The position numbers and the translations under genes are program-made. A stretch of 64,000 bases of DNA from NCBI GenBank assembly GCA_963969365.1, contig OZ017749.1, forward strand, positions 1,736,001-1,800,000. The letters run 5' to 3'. Source of the DNA: Asterochloris sp. CNOR1. Its lineage: Eukaryota; Chlorophyta; Trebouxiophyceae; Trebouxiales; Trebouxiaceae. Positions 45,560 through 56,329 of the stretch are shown piece after piece. The stretch's first letter is position 1. Each line of letters opens with the position of its first letter. Under the pieces are notes generated by a model, which saw only the letters and a program-made list of their open reading frames with translations, was not told where the DNA came from and did no database searches.

Positions 45560-47170
45560 CACCTGTAATTCTTAAGTATTGCCCGCATGGGCCTGGCCAG
45601 GGCTGCCACTGGCGCTCCTGTTGCTTGCCTGCCCTCTGCAGGCTCGCTCCTTGCCTTGGTTCCCTTTGCTTCCTTGAGCAGCTGTCACCTGTCAGCAAAA
45701 AGGAGAGCACTCGCAGATCACCACCTCCAGGGATGCAGTCCAGCAGCATCGTCCAAGGCCTTGCATGGCATTGAGACACTTGCGCACAGCTGAGTTGCCA
45801 AGCTGTGCCATGCTGGCAGCTTTAGTAGAGACAAAACCTGCCAAACACCTTACCGCCTGTATCTTGGTAGGTGGTATGCCCTCAGGCTGCCCCTTCTGGG
45901 TGCGCTTGGGCCTCTGATTCACTGCAGCCAGACCAGCAGCCCTCTTCTTCTGCCAATGCACGGGCGACGGCATCCTCAGTGTCCTGCAGCCATGGAGAGT
46001 TGTTGCCCATGCAGGATTTCCCAACCAGGATTGAGCAAACTGCTTGCGCTACACATTTTACCTTGGAGCTTTCCTCCTCATCTCCATCAACACCAAGATG
46101 CGACGAGGTGCCTGACATCTCCAGTAGCCTCCTCTGCATTGCCTGCCTTTGGCTCAGCAGCAGGTGCCTTGTCCTGCACCAGCAGCGATGCGAAGCGTGG
46201 CTCATGGATGAAATGCAGTATTTGATCAAGTAAGCTGAGCAGAAAGGCAGAGCTCACAACAGCTCACCCCAGCAGAAGCTGTCTTGCAGCTAGGAGCAGA
46301 ACACACTTCTGGTCAGTGGCCATCACCCTCATTGACAGCAGGTTCCTGTTGACATCCACGCCGTCAGCAATTGGTGTCTGCGTCAAGATTGCAGGTGATC
46401 AGACTTGAATCATGCAGCCTGTTTGAGCAACAACAGGACAGCTGAGGTGTCAAAGCTCTGCATATGACAGTCAAGGCAGATGCATCCAGTCCACAACATG
46501 TCACCCAGTCCAGCAAATGCAGTCAGGATACTCACCAGCGTCTTGTACACAGAAGGGAATTCATAGAGTCGCCCTTTGTGATCAATCCCACGCCTGCTTG
46601 ATGTCCGACGTGGTGACATCCGCCCCGCTTTGGTAAGCGTCCCACCAGGCTGCCTCTGTGTGGGTGTCCTCCCTGAGGCTCTTGTTGGCCTCGTGGATTT
46701 CGCTGCAGGGTTACAGCAAACAGGTGAGCCTGCAATTCCAGGCAGGACTGCTGGCCAGAGCCAGTTGCTAGAGGCAGGTGGGCTCGAGACCCACTGGGGC
46801 CAAGGCCACTCAGGCACCTCCTCTAGCTTGCAGCTCATGAAGAGGGTACAGTGGATTGGGTGCATGCACAGTACCTGCAAAGGACATGCCCAGGTGCGCC
46901 AGGTGACTGGCACTCGGCCATCAGCCTAGCAAAGTGTGTATTTACAAGAAGTCATGGAACATCCCCACGGTGCAGCCATGTGGAAGGTTTACCCACGTGC
47001 TTCTCAGACCCTTCAAGAAGCCTCCAGTGGGTTGGGCCACCCCATTCTTCCGAGCCTTTGCTGAGTCCATGATGACACCGCCAAGATATGCCCTGAAGGC
47101 CATCGCATGCAACGCGCGCTGCTCCTTGGTGAAGCAGGGCTGCTTGATCGCTTCTGCCTGCAGCACATGA
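45560..47170 (-). CDS. Unrecognised gene, minus strand
   Basis: I do not recognise it. Protein-like stretches, from 5' to 3' on the minus strand: FTKEQRALHAMAFRAYLGG and KARKNGVAQPTGGFLKGLR (46.97-47.16 kb); LREDTHTEAAWWDAYQSGAD and DIKQAW (46.58-46.70); HKGRLYEFPSVYKTL followed by GTGAGT (46.54-46.58); NRNLLSMRVMATDQKCVLLL (46.28-46.38); LDQILHFIHEPRFASLLVQD (46.15-46.23); and a Lys/Arg-rich piece NQRPKRTQKGQPEG (45.87-45.93). One join (near 46.58) needs a frame change without a visible intron, so the gene may be damaged. The truncated symplekin copy reads straight towards its first exon from 47.27 kb. Confidence 0.45.
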
Positions 47171-47267
47171 GCAGGACCACATGAGTCCATGGTTTGTGAC
47201 ATGTTGGCGGTTGTGTGTGTCTGTAAGGTCTGCAAGCCAAGGGGCATGTCTGCACAGGCAGTTGACT

Positions 47268-48128
47268 TTGTATGCATGGCAGGCTGATGTCTGTGAGCAT
47301 GATAACTAGGTGCTCAATGAATTTGGCAGCTTGCAGCCACACGCCAGGGTTGGCATGTGACGCCAGCAGAGCACCAGCTTGCTGCTGCAGCGCAAGCGTG
47401 GCATGCCACAGCTGCTGAACGCCTCCCTCAGCCTTGAGGGCTCCCTGAGACTGCAGAGTAGAAAGGCAGATTGTCATCTCTGCTGCTTCTGGGCACGCCG
47501 CAGTTCTCGCAGTGTTTGTGTGTCTCTTAAGCCGGCCAGCCATAAGCACATTACCAGTAACCTGGAGCCTCATGCAGCTCAGACTGCACCAGATTGTTCT
47601 GGCAAACAACTGCTGCAACAGCAGCTCTGCAGCAGGTCTGGCAAGCCATTAGGGCTTGCTTCACGACTGCAGCTGCCTGGTGAGCTAGTAGCGCAGTCAT
47701 AGCGCTGACCAGCCTGTTAAGTACAGGCACAGCTGAGCACTGGCCTGCACATGATTCAAGCAGGCCTGCCAGCCAGGTGCACAGCTCTGGTGATCCGTCA
47801 TGCTGGAGCTGAAGCACCTCTGGGAGACACTCCTGTAGAAGGGTGACCAAACTACATGGGATGTCATCATGGTCAGGGAATGCAACAGGCTTGCATGTGG
47901 TGTATGCCATACCTCTAACAGGTCTGGGTGCTTGTTTAGCACATGCTGGATGTCGTTCAGCTGAGACAGCTGCAGGCATGGGGCAGGTCCTCTCATTGCA
48001 TGATGCCACTGAGAGAGACTGATGTGCCACACCTCTGCCAAAGGCAACTTGGTGCTTACCTGTCGCAAGCCAGAAACAGTCTTGGCCACCTTCAGCAGCT
48101 GTACTAAATGATCTCGTGGAGCCTGCAT
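47268..48128 (-). pseudogene. Truncated symplekin copy (5' exons only)
   Basis: Homologous to the first four exons of symplekin at 21.9-22.8 kb: ATG 48128 with MQAPRDHLVQLLKVAKTVSG; IQHVLNKHPDLLEV; ECLPEVLQLQHDG and LLAHQAAAVVKQALMACQ; QGALKAEGGVQQLW and LQAAKFIEHLVIM. Homology ends near 47268, and none of the C-terminal two thirds of symplekin follows. The exons present show no stop in the symplekin frame that I noticed. The copy may be transcribed from the shared promoter and spliced into downstream sequence, but it cannot make symplekin. Confidence 0.8.
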
Positions 48129-48394
48129 TCAGTCAAGTGCGCTGCATGATTATAGCATGATCTGAAGCTGGCCGCACGCATCAGCCCCTGCTGCGTGAAG
48201 CCAGCGTTTCCTTTTTCAGTCTTGCCCTTTCGAGTTACGTTCTTGCAGCATGACATCTCAGGCCGCTGGTAATGTTCGACAGGTGCAGGAGGCCGTCACC
48301 GAGGGTCATCTCGGTTGAAGCCTTTCCGGCCAGCACCAAGTGAAGAAGGTCCTGCTTCACATCTGCATTCCAGCCTGCCTATCTTCGAAAGGGC
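48129..48394. promoter_or_regulatory. Bidirectional promoter region, SCI1-like / symplekin fragment
   Basis: 266 bases between divergent start codons (48128 - and 48395 +), homologous to 21637-21916. It drives the intact SCI1-like gene here. Confidence 0.55.
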
Positions 48395-51300
48395 ATGGGC
48401 TCAAAGAAGAGGAGGCATGCAGATTTTGCCAATTCAGATGAGTCCTCAGGTGGGGTGCTGTATTGTGTTCTGTTGGAACACTCATCTGGACATGATTGCC
48501 ACAGCACCCACCGCGACAGCTCTATTTACTGCTCTGTGCAGATGCACTCAAAGGCAAGAAAGACAGGAAAACCAAGGCAAGTCCTTGCCCTGACCGCGGT
48601 AGCATGGGCGCCACTCCCTGCTGGCTATCACTCACTGTCTTCACTGATTGCTGCAGAAACAGAAGAGATCTAAGAAGGAGGACAGATCAAGCAAGGAGCG
48701 CAGGCTCAAAGAGGCCAAGAAAGTGTTGAAGAAAGGTCTGCCCCACTGCCTGGCCTGCAGCCCTCCCTGATGCCAGGCTGCGCCTGCTTCTCTGCTGCTG
48801 TGGTGCTTGTGCAGCAGTACAGCCTGCACCTTGTTATCAAGTATGTTGCAAGCCGGCCTTAAGCTTCTTGCTGCTTTTGTAACCTTACCTATCATGCAGC
48901 TGTCTCTGATCGCATGCTCCTAATGCAGCCCTGAAGTCAAAAGCTGCCAGTGGGCCGCCTGTTGATACAACGCCTCTGGATGCTTCCAGTCAGGTAGGTT
49001 GCGCAGCCTTTGCATTAGCCCTCCTCTACGGTCGACCTTCTGGGCACTGTGGGCATTGAAAGCAGGGACTTGGCATCTGCAGATCCAAGAGTTGTCTAGC
49101 GCTGACTACTATCAGCGCAACCCAGAGTTCTCGACGTGGTTGCGAGAGGAGCGCGGACGGTTTTTCAATGAACTGTCTGCCGAGGGCAGCCGGGCACTGT
49201 TTGGTGAGGCCACCTCGCTCGCTGTCACGAGCAGGAGGTGCCTCAGCATGCCATTAGCAGTGCTGCCTCGCTGCAGACTTAGCAGACAAGGTGCACAGCT
49301 CAGCATCCACAACCAGCACTTCATTGCAGGGGAGGCAGGAGCTGGCTGCGACCAGGCTTGACTTCCAGCTCTCTGTCACACTTGTTACCCACGCAGTCAC
49401 TCCCTGCGCCTGCAGATGAATTTGCCCTGGTCTGGAACCAGCGCAAGCTGCCAGCGCGTTACTACACGGGCCTGGCTGCAGAGGCAGCCACCATGCGGCG
49501 CACCGGCTTCCAGTGGGGTGTGAGGACAGGAGGTGAGCTGCAGACCTGTTGTGGGCCGCGCTGTGGGCATCATGGTCCTAGCATGGTGAAGGCCTGAAGG
49601 GCAGCACTCCTTTCAGTCGCTCGTGTCTGCATTTACTGTCCCTGGTCCCTGCGGCAGGCCAGTCCATCAGACCTAGGGGCTGTACCTGACAGCCTGCACG
49701 CTGAGGGGCGCGCTGCAGCAACGTCGTGGTCTGCTGCCTTGCAGGTGATGCATTGGACACCGGTGCTGTGGGGATGGCAGCTGTCATGGAGGATGAGCGG
49801 GAGGCACAGGCAGCCCGGCGGGCTGGGCAGCAGGTGGGCACAGCAATGGGGAAGGCAGGCAGCATGTGTGCATCAGCGGCTACACAGTGCAAGGTGGCTG
49901 CGCTGCTGCTGCAGCTTCAGCACGGCACTCCAGTGCGCTGCGATGCAATCAGCAGTTTGTGGGCCAGACAAGGAGCCGACTTGTGCGGAAGGCCAACCTG
50001 TTGACACAGGCGTTCCAGCAGGCTGGGCAGGGGGTGGGCGCCGTGCTTGGACAAGCAGGCAGCATTTGCTTCAGGGGCTGCACAACGGCAGCTTCCCTGC
50101 ACAGTAGTGGCGATGCTGCTGCCTTTGTTGCAGCACTTGCACCCCAGCGAGCTGCCTCGGCAGATCAGCAGTAGATGGCAGACGGGGTAAGTAATGTGTT
50201 GTTCACCATGCTGTGGTATTATGAACTGTCAGTGAGGATAAGCGATCGGTGTGGGCAAGCGCAGGGCGCACAGGCACACAGCGTATTACAAAGCAAGTAT
50301 GCAAGCTGCTAAAGGGGTGGCAGACAATTTGATTGTCAAGTTGTCCAGAAGCCAGCCTGGCAGCACAGGCAGCTTGGTGGGCTGGGCGGCAGGTGCAGTG
50401 CTGCGGGAAGCAGGCATGAGGCTAGACTGTTGCATTGCAGCTACCTCCTGCAGTTGCTGGTGCTGCCCGAGGCAGCTGCCGCATACAGCTTTCACATGGG
50501 ACTGTAACGGCTCAAGGCTCAGGTCCACGAGAAAGCAGCCCTGGCAGCTTTCCTGAGGGTGGCAGCAGTTGGTACTGCACACAATTGTTACGGGGTCAGC
50601 ACAGTCAGAGGCAGGCTATAGAATTCAGGCAGTGCTGTGCAGGTGGAGAGAAAAGCGTGGAAGACGGAGCAAAAGGAGTTGATGCATGAGATGCTGCCCA
50701 AGGCCACCGGCAGGTGGGCATCCCAGATGCTGATCAAGCGCAGATTTGCTTGCAGACTTTGCATTTGCAGGTGATTTGGCAGGTGGGCAACCAGATGCCA
50801 GTGCATGAGGACTGCACCGCATGACGACCTCACACAATGGGTCTGGCAGCAGCTTGTGCGGTGCAGCTTTCACTTTGCCTGCATTAGGGTTGACCCCATG
50901 TTGAGGCTGCCTTTCACGAGGAGGTGGACCCTGGCCATGCATTGAGACTGTCCATGGACCACACAGAGGCCTGGCTGCAGGCCTGCGGGGAGATCCAGAT
51001 TCTGCAGATGTTGGCACGGATGGAGGCTGCCGCCTGCCCACCAGATAGCAGTATCTGATGCTGCCATGCATGGCTGCTATGCATGGTATTGACAAGCCTG
51101 CATGTGTGCCTGCAGAGAGGCGCAGATTGAGCAGAGGATAGCCCGGCGGGAGGCTGCTAAGGAGTGCGATCAGAGCCCCGAGCTCCTGAAGCTGCCAGGA
51201 GGAGGGGACATCATGGGCGGGGACGACTCTTTCTCATCTGCCCAGGCCAGGTGCAAATTGTTGTTGAGCTGCAGATGGGCGGTGCAGGCAGACACTTCTG

Positions 51301-52303
51301 CTGGCAAACCATGGGATGCTCGTCCTAAGCAGCAAGGGGGAGCTATTGGGTCTGAGGCACAGGCTTGCCAAGGTGTGTGCATCAGTAAGGCTGTGGCAGT
51401 CCCTGCATCCGCCTGCACTGGCATCTGTTGTCTGTCATCGGCAAACACCTGTCAGCCAGGACATTTTGGCAGCATGATCCCTCTCAGTAGATCGTGCTGC
51501 ACACTTGTCCTCAGCAGCCAGGGCCAGGTGCATCTGTCTGGTGGGTCACGGAGGTCTTCATGGTGCTGATATGTTGCATGTAGGGTCACGGCATGTCGCC
51601 CTGACAGCTGCATGCCCCCTTTATTAGGGCCGTATCAGTCGCTGCAAGCATCTTGATGGTGCCCTGCCAGCTCTGCTGTCTGGTGATCAGGTTCTGTCCT
51701 TGAACAACATGCCACGCTTCCGCAACTGCAGCGACCTGGGTACAAAGGTGTATTTTGGGACCACACAGGCCAAAGTCCCCTTTGGCAAGCTGCACAGCAG
51801 GCATCAGGCTGCTGCTTCTGGCAATGAGGCCGCTTGCAAGTGTGCTGCAAGAAGGCTAGACCTGCAATGGCACCCCGCCCCATCAGGCTTGCTGAGGCTC
51901 CAACCTGCTCTGCATAGGACCTCACTCTCAGGCTGTGTAGCACACAGCAAATGCCTACTTGGGCCGACTATAAGCAGTCTGGTCAATGCAGGAAGGTCAA
52001 CATTTGTTGCAGGGACTCCACGCTGGCACCCTGACAAGCAAAGGTCCCCGTTCAATTCTGAGGTTATGGGAAGCATCTCCTCGTCAAGCAGCAGGCTGCA
52101 AATCTGGCCATGAGAATTTGTGTAATGCGACATCGCCAGGAGGAGGCAGCATAAGCCAGGCTGTGCTGAGTTGCACATGTTTGATGTAGGGAGGCCAGGA
52201 GGGGCCAACATGTGGCGCAGCGCCAGGCTGTGCGCCAGCAGACCCTGGCCATCAAGGCATCTGCTGCTGCTGCAGCCGAGGACGCTAAGATGGCCCAATT
52301 TAG
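48395..52303 (+). CDS. SCI1-like (style cell-cycle inhibitor 1 family) nuclear protein with long coiled-coil tail
   Basis: Exons that join in frame: 48395-48449, 48542-48576, 48657-48735, 48929-48993, 49083-49203, 49416-49532, 49745-49833, 50643-50713, 51116-51250 and 52190-52303. The N-terminus is Lys-rich (MGSKKRRHADF; KKEDRSSKERRLKEAKKVLK). The SCI1 core is ELSSADYYQRNPEFSTWL, then FFNELSAEGSRALFDEF, then LVWNQRKLPARYYTGL, matching the plant family DDYYxKNxEFSTWLKEE...LFxxFVxxWNxxKLxxxYY. The tail is helical and charged (DEREAQAARRAGQQVERKAW; MLPKATGREAQIEQRIARRE; LPGGGDIMGGDDSFSSAQAR; QRQAVRQQTLAIKASAAAAA). Plant SCI1 is a nuclear/nucleolar cell-cycle regulator; a role here is inference. 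The intron after 48576 has a GC donor (GCAAGT). The last exon is unresolved; a candidate ends at 52434. Confidence 0.82.
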
Positions 52304-52749
52304 GTGCAGAAGTGACCTTTCAATTGAAGCAACTCACACAAGACATGCTTGCGCACACTGAGCTGCAGAGATGGCCAGCTCCCCTTGGTAGGCGCAAGCT
52401 ATCAGTTCAAACCATGTGCTGTCTGGTTGACTAAGCACCAGGTGTGCCACATGCGCATGGGGCTCTCAAGCCTGCAATTTTCGTAGTGGCGCACAAGCAC
52501 ACTTCTGCTTGCAGTTCAATGAGCAGACTGCAACCTAGAGCATGTAATTCCCTACTGAATTGTCACTCTGAGGAGGTCTTGAGCTGGCTAGCTCATCCAG
52601 GGTGTCCAGATGTGTCCAGCAGCTTGAATTTTGCTCTGCTGCAAGACCGCAGACTGCTGCTTTGCAATGCAGGGCATTGCTGGGGCAGGCACCTGGGGGA
52701 AAGCTGCAGATAGCCAAGAGGGACCCATGATGAACACGACCAGCTTACA
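52304..52749. other. Probable terminal exon and 3' flank of the SCI1-like gene
   Basis: A frame after an AG at about 52370 reads WPAPLGRRKLSVQTMCCLVD and stops at 52434; it is phase-compatible with the previous exon through one acceptor choice, but not certain. The remaining 300 bases show nothing clear. Confidence 0.35.
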
Positions 52750-55400
52750 ATACCTTGGCGTCTTCCTTTCACTCAAGAGCCCCTTACTTCACATATACCT
52801 GTCGGGAGCACCTGCAAAGAAGGCATGCTGCCCTGCTGCCTCTTTTTCGACACCGCTTTGCAAGGCGCATGCCGGTCAGCAAAGTCCTGTCAGGCGGCCT
52901 TGTAAGAACGGGCTTGCAGCGCTCATGCCAAGTGTTGTCACAAGTCCCCTTCATCTGAACTTGAAAGCCTGGCATAACCAGCATTTTGATGGCTTAACTC
53001 AGCAGTCAAATGGCATATAACCAACGTCTGAGCTCAGTAGTCAGCGTGCTGCCAGAATTGAAGATGCCCTGGTCCAAGGTCATGATGGCGGGCTTCAAGG
53101 ACTTGGGAGCTGGTGCTCAGGTCCTCGATACTCATCTGTTTGCGTCCAAAGAGGAGCATGCACATCATGGTGCCGAGCTGAGCTGCTCATAGGGGTGTCT
53201 TCAAAATTACACCAGCAGTCTCTACCGGGAGCATCTGCTGCCAGAGCTTGACATTCATGCCACTGCTGCCTAGCCGCGCGCAAGCACTGGGATGTGGCGC
53301 GATGGCTGACGCCTGTCAACATCATCCCCTAGCACAGCTGCTGCTGCTGCTGCCTGAAAAGGCCCCTCTGCGAACATGCAGTTCCAGTATAGCTGCTGCT
53401 CTGCTCAGCTCATACGCAGGACATCCTAGCCCAGCTGCAAGCAAGGCCGGCCTTGCTCAGCAGGGCAGCTGCCACCACTCCAAAAAGCACTGTTGTGAAG
53501 GACAGTACCTTGCTCATCGGACACCACTTGGGTGTGGCGCGCAGGGCCAAGGTGCCTGTGCAGCAGACTGCCTGTCAGCTTGGGCACTTGCAGCTGTATT
53601 ATGGGGGTAATTGCAGCGAACTGCTCCTGGTGCAGAACCCATGTCAGCCAGGACAGAGTCGGCTGCTGCTCCCATGATGCTGCGCTGTGACAGATGGGGC
53701 ACTGTGCAGGCCGCAGCCCCAACAGGAGCCTGCCATCAGCACACCTGCTTGCCCAGGCCAGGGCTCACTTACTTTGATGGGTTGGATCTTGGGGGCAACC
53801 CCCAGGCCATCATTGAGCAGGCTGATGGAGATGGAGGCAACAGCCTCCCTTACAAGGCGCCAGGGGCTTAAGTGGTCTTGCCAGGTGAAGAGTACAGGGC
53901 GGTCATCCCCGTTGGCACACACTCCCTGCAGTCAGCATGTCATCAGGACCCTGGGCGGCATGCTACCTGGCAGGCACCTTTGCCTTTGATTGATTGATGT
54001 CCTGGCATGCAAGCAGCTCGCTCCAGCATGACAACAGGGGAAGCCAGGTCCTGGTTGCCCTCACAGATTCAGGCTGCACGATATACGTGAGGAAATACGT
54101 ATAGCTTTTAATTCATTCACTCATCTCATGTTCACCACATCGCAGCCTTACAGCATCGCTGAAAGAATAGTTGGTGCAAGCCTCAAGACTTCACATCAAA
54201 CTGGGGCACATGTTATCAACTGCCTCTCAGCACAGCGCAGAGATGAGCCGAAACCACAGAGATGGCTGCAAAGGCCAGCTGTAGCGCTGTGGACATTGTT
54301 GGCAGGCACAGCGTGCTGCCAGGCCAAAGCGTGAGGCACATGTGGGCTGGCCATGTCCACACCATCGCCTCTGCATGTGCAAGCGCCCTGACAGCCGAGT
54401 GTGCCTGTGCAGCTCTTGTCTGGCGACCACCACCCTTCTCACAGCAGAAGTAGTATATATGGGCCTGCATTGTGCCTCCGTTGGGCCTGGGAGGAGTGCC
54501 TCCTTCATGAGCACATACACCACGGCCAGCTACTTTGCCAGCGAGCTTGTTCTCCTGGTGATGGTGGCCTTCAATGCCCACATAAGGTGTGCTGCCAGCA
54601 CATCATGCTACGAACGTCCTAGTAAGGCAGCAGATCAGGCTCCTGCATGCTAGTGCTCAGCTTTGCCACGCTGTTGGCGCCAAAAGGCAGCAACACACAA
54701 CACAGCCCATGGTGCAGGCTCCAGGTGCCTGTGGCGGTACTGGCGGTCCATACAGCATTTCATATCCTTTACACAGGTAGGGCTTGCAGGAGCAGAATGC
54801 TGTGTGAGGTGCAGGCTCAAAGTGCCTGCGGCGGTGCTGGCACTTCACACCACACCTCATCTGTCACAGGCTTGACATTGGTCACACCGCGGTGGGCACG
54901 CCAGCAGAACTTGGATAGAGTGGAGGTGAGGCTCTGACATGCAGCGCAGCCTGTCTGCTGCCTGGTGGCTCAACTCCTCTGGACTGCCTGCAGGCAAAAG
55001 GAACATCCCTCGCGGCTCGCGGATGGCAGTCCCTGCTGAACACCCTGAATTTTGCAGACTTCGCGCTGCACATGCTCTATGTGACTGTGCTAGCTCTCAA
55101 TAGCAAGGCAGCAGGTGGCCGACTATGCTGTTCTGCAGAAACAGTGAGTTCACCTGTCCTACCAACACAAAGCTGCATGAAGATGACACCCGCCTGCTGT
55201 GCTGCAGAGGTAGCCATCTGCTTGCTAGCAGGAGGGTGGCTGACATACCACCTGTCAGATATCAAGTCTCGTCAGATGCAGCCTGGTCAACTTTGCAAAA
55301 CAAAACCATGACGCTGTCCCAGCGTACCTGTGGGGACAGGTCCCAACCAGCCTGCGCTTCTGAAAGAGGACTATTAGCACTTTGCGCCTGAAGGGGACCT
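52750..55400 (+). other. Possible multi-exon membrane-protein gene, family unknown
   Basis: Plus-strand stretches that look like exons: REHLQRRHAALLPLFRHRFA (about 52795-52860), YFDGLDLGGNPQAIIEQADG (53770-53830) and LPGEEYRAVIPVGTHSLQ (53877-53932), then hydrophobic segments that could span a membrane: YFASELVLLVMVAFNAHIR (54535-54597), VPVAVLAVHTAFHILYT (54725-54777), FADFALHMLYVTVLALNS (55055-55110) and AEVAICLLAGGWLTYHLSDI (55205-55262). I cannot join them with confidence or name a family. At 53040-53090 the minus strand reads IMTLDQGIFNSGST, similar to a stretch at 718-770 near the ENGase relic, so a second decayed GH85-like piece on the other strand is also possible. Confidence 0.35.
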
Positions 55401-55445
55401 GTGTGTTCCTAGACTCTGCTGCTGATGGTCACCCTGCTCCAGGGA

Positions 55446-55461
55446 CCCCCCCCCCCCCCCC
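55446..55461. repeat. Poly-C tract (16 C)
   Basis: Uninterrupted run of 16 C followed by TCCC. Non-coding as far as I can see; the length is likely variable and error-prone. Confidence 0.9.
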
Positions 55462-56329
55462 TCCCAAAGGTCAACATGCTCAGATGCAGCCAGTTCAGCC
55501 ACCAAAGGATGTTCCCGGACGCAGCAGCTTGCACGTCGTAGGGATCCCAGCACCTGGCACTCTTGGTACGAGAATCAGGTGACAGTCTTCATGAGGTCAC
55601 TATGCATGCCTTGGAAATTCTGATGCTGTCGTCCAGCCATGGCTCCTCCCAAAGCCCTGCATGGAAACTGATGGCCTATCGATGGAAATAGTAACCCCGG
55701 GCATGCAAAATCTAAGCACCACTTTCAAGCCTTTGTTACTGTATCTCCCACCCCAATAACTCAGTGAGCAAGCCAATTGCAGCACATGTGCCAAAGCAGG
55801 CAGCCATTACCATTTTGGAATTCTCCTAGCCCAACCAGACACCAAAGACTTGCTCACGTGAGCACATTATCAACGCTGAGCTGACGATAACATCTCAATG
55901 CTCAAGTGACTGAAGCTAAAGAACATTGTGCTGGAGGCCAGCCGTACTGGTACCACAGATTGAAGCTGTATCAAGCCTGTTCCAATGTCCGTGGTGCGCA
56001 CTTCAGCAGACTCTGACTTGGAACAGGCAACTGGGTCACAACTCCCAGGGAGCAGGGTGCCGTATGTGCAAGTCAGCCTCAGCCATCAGGATTAAAAGAC
56101 TGCATATCTGCTGCGCTCAGCGCAGTGCGCTGGCCAGCATTTCGCAGCCTACATAGCAATGTTGCTCCAGCCACAACCGCCTCTCTCAAAGAGCCAGACA
56201 CTGGCTGATTAATAATTTCCCACTGTGTAGAATCCCACGACTGGCCCAGAACAGAAGTGGAACCCAGCCACTTCCATAGTCTAGCCTACTGCTGCTGTTC
56301 GATCACCCACCGCAGCTGCCACCGAGTGT
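55462..56329. other. Unassigned region upstream of the sigma factor
   Basis: About 870 bases, slightly more AT-rich than the surroundings, without a convincing coding stretch. Probably 5' flank and UTR of the sigma-factor gene. Confidence 0.45.

Larger units (their letters stand above)
47268..51500. repeat. Inverted segmental duplication, right arm (copy 3)
   Basis: Mirror image of 18600-22796. Carries the truncated symplekin 5' end (-), the shared promoter and the intact SCI1-like gene (+). From about 49.8 to 51.95 kb it is also collinear, in direct orientation, with copy 2 (36205-38470). Confidence 0.82.

Noticed and set aside
50870-51067. Conserved frame MDPGHALxLSMDHTExWLQA in all three SCI1-like copies, taken first as an exon
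   Set aside because: The exons on each side (50643-50713 and 51116-51250) join directly in phase, and no acceptor allows this stretch to be included in frame.
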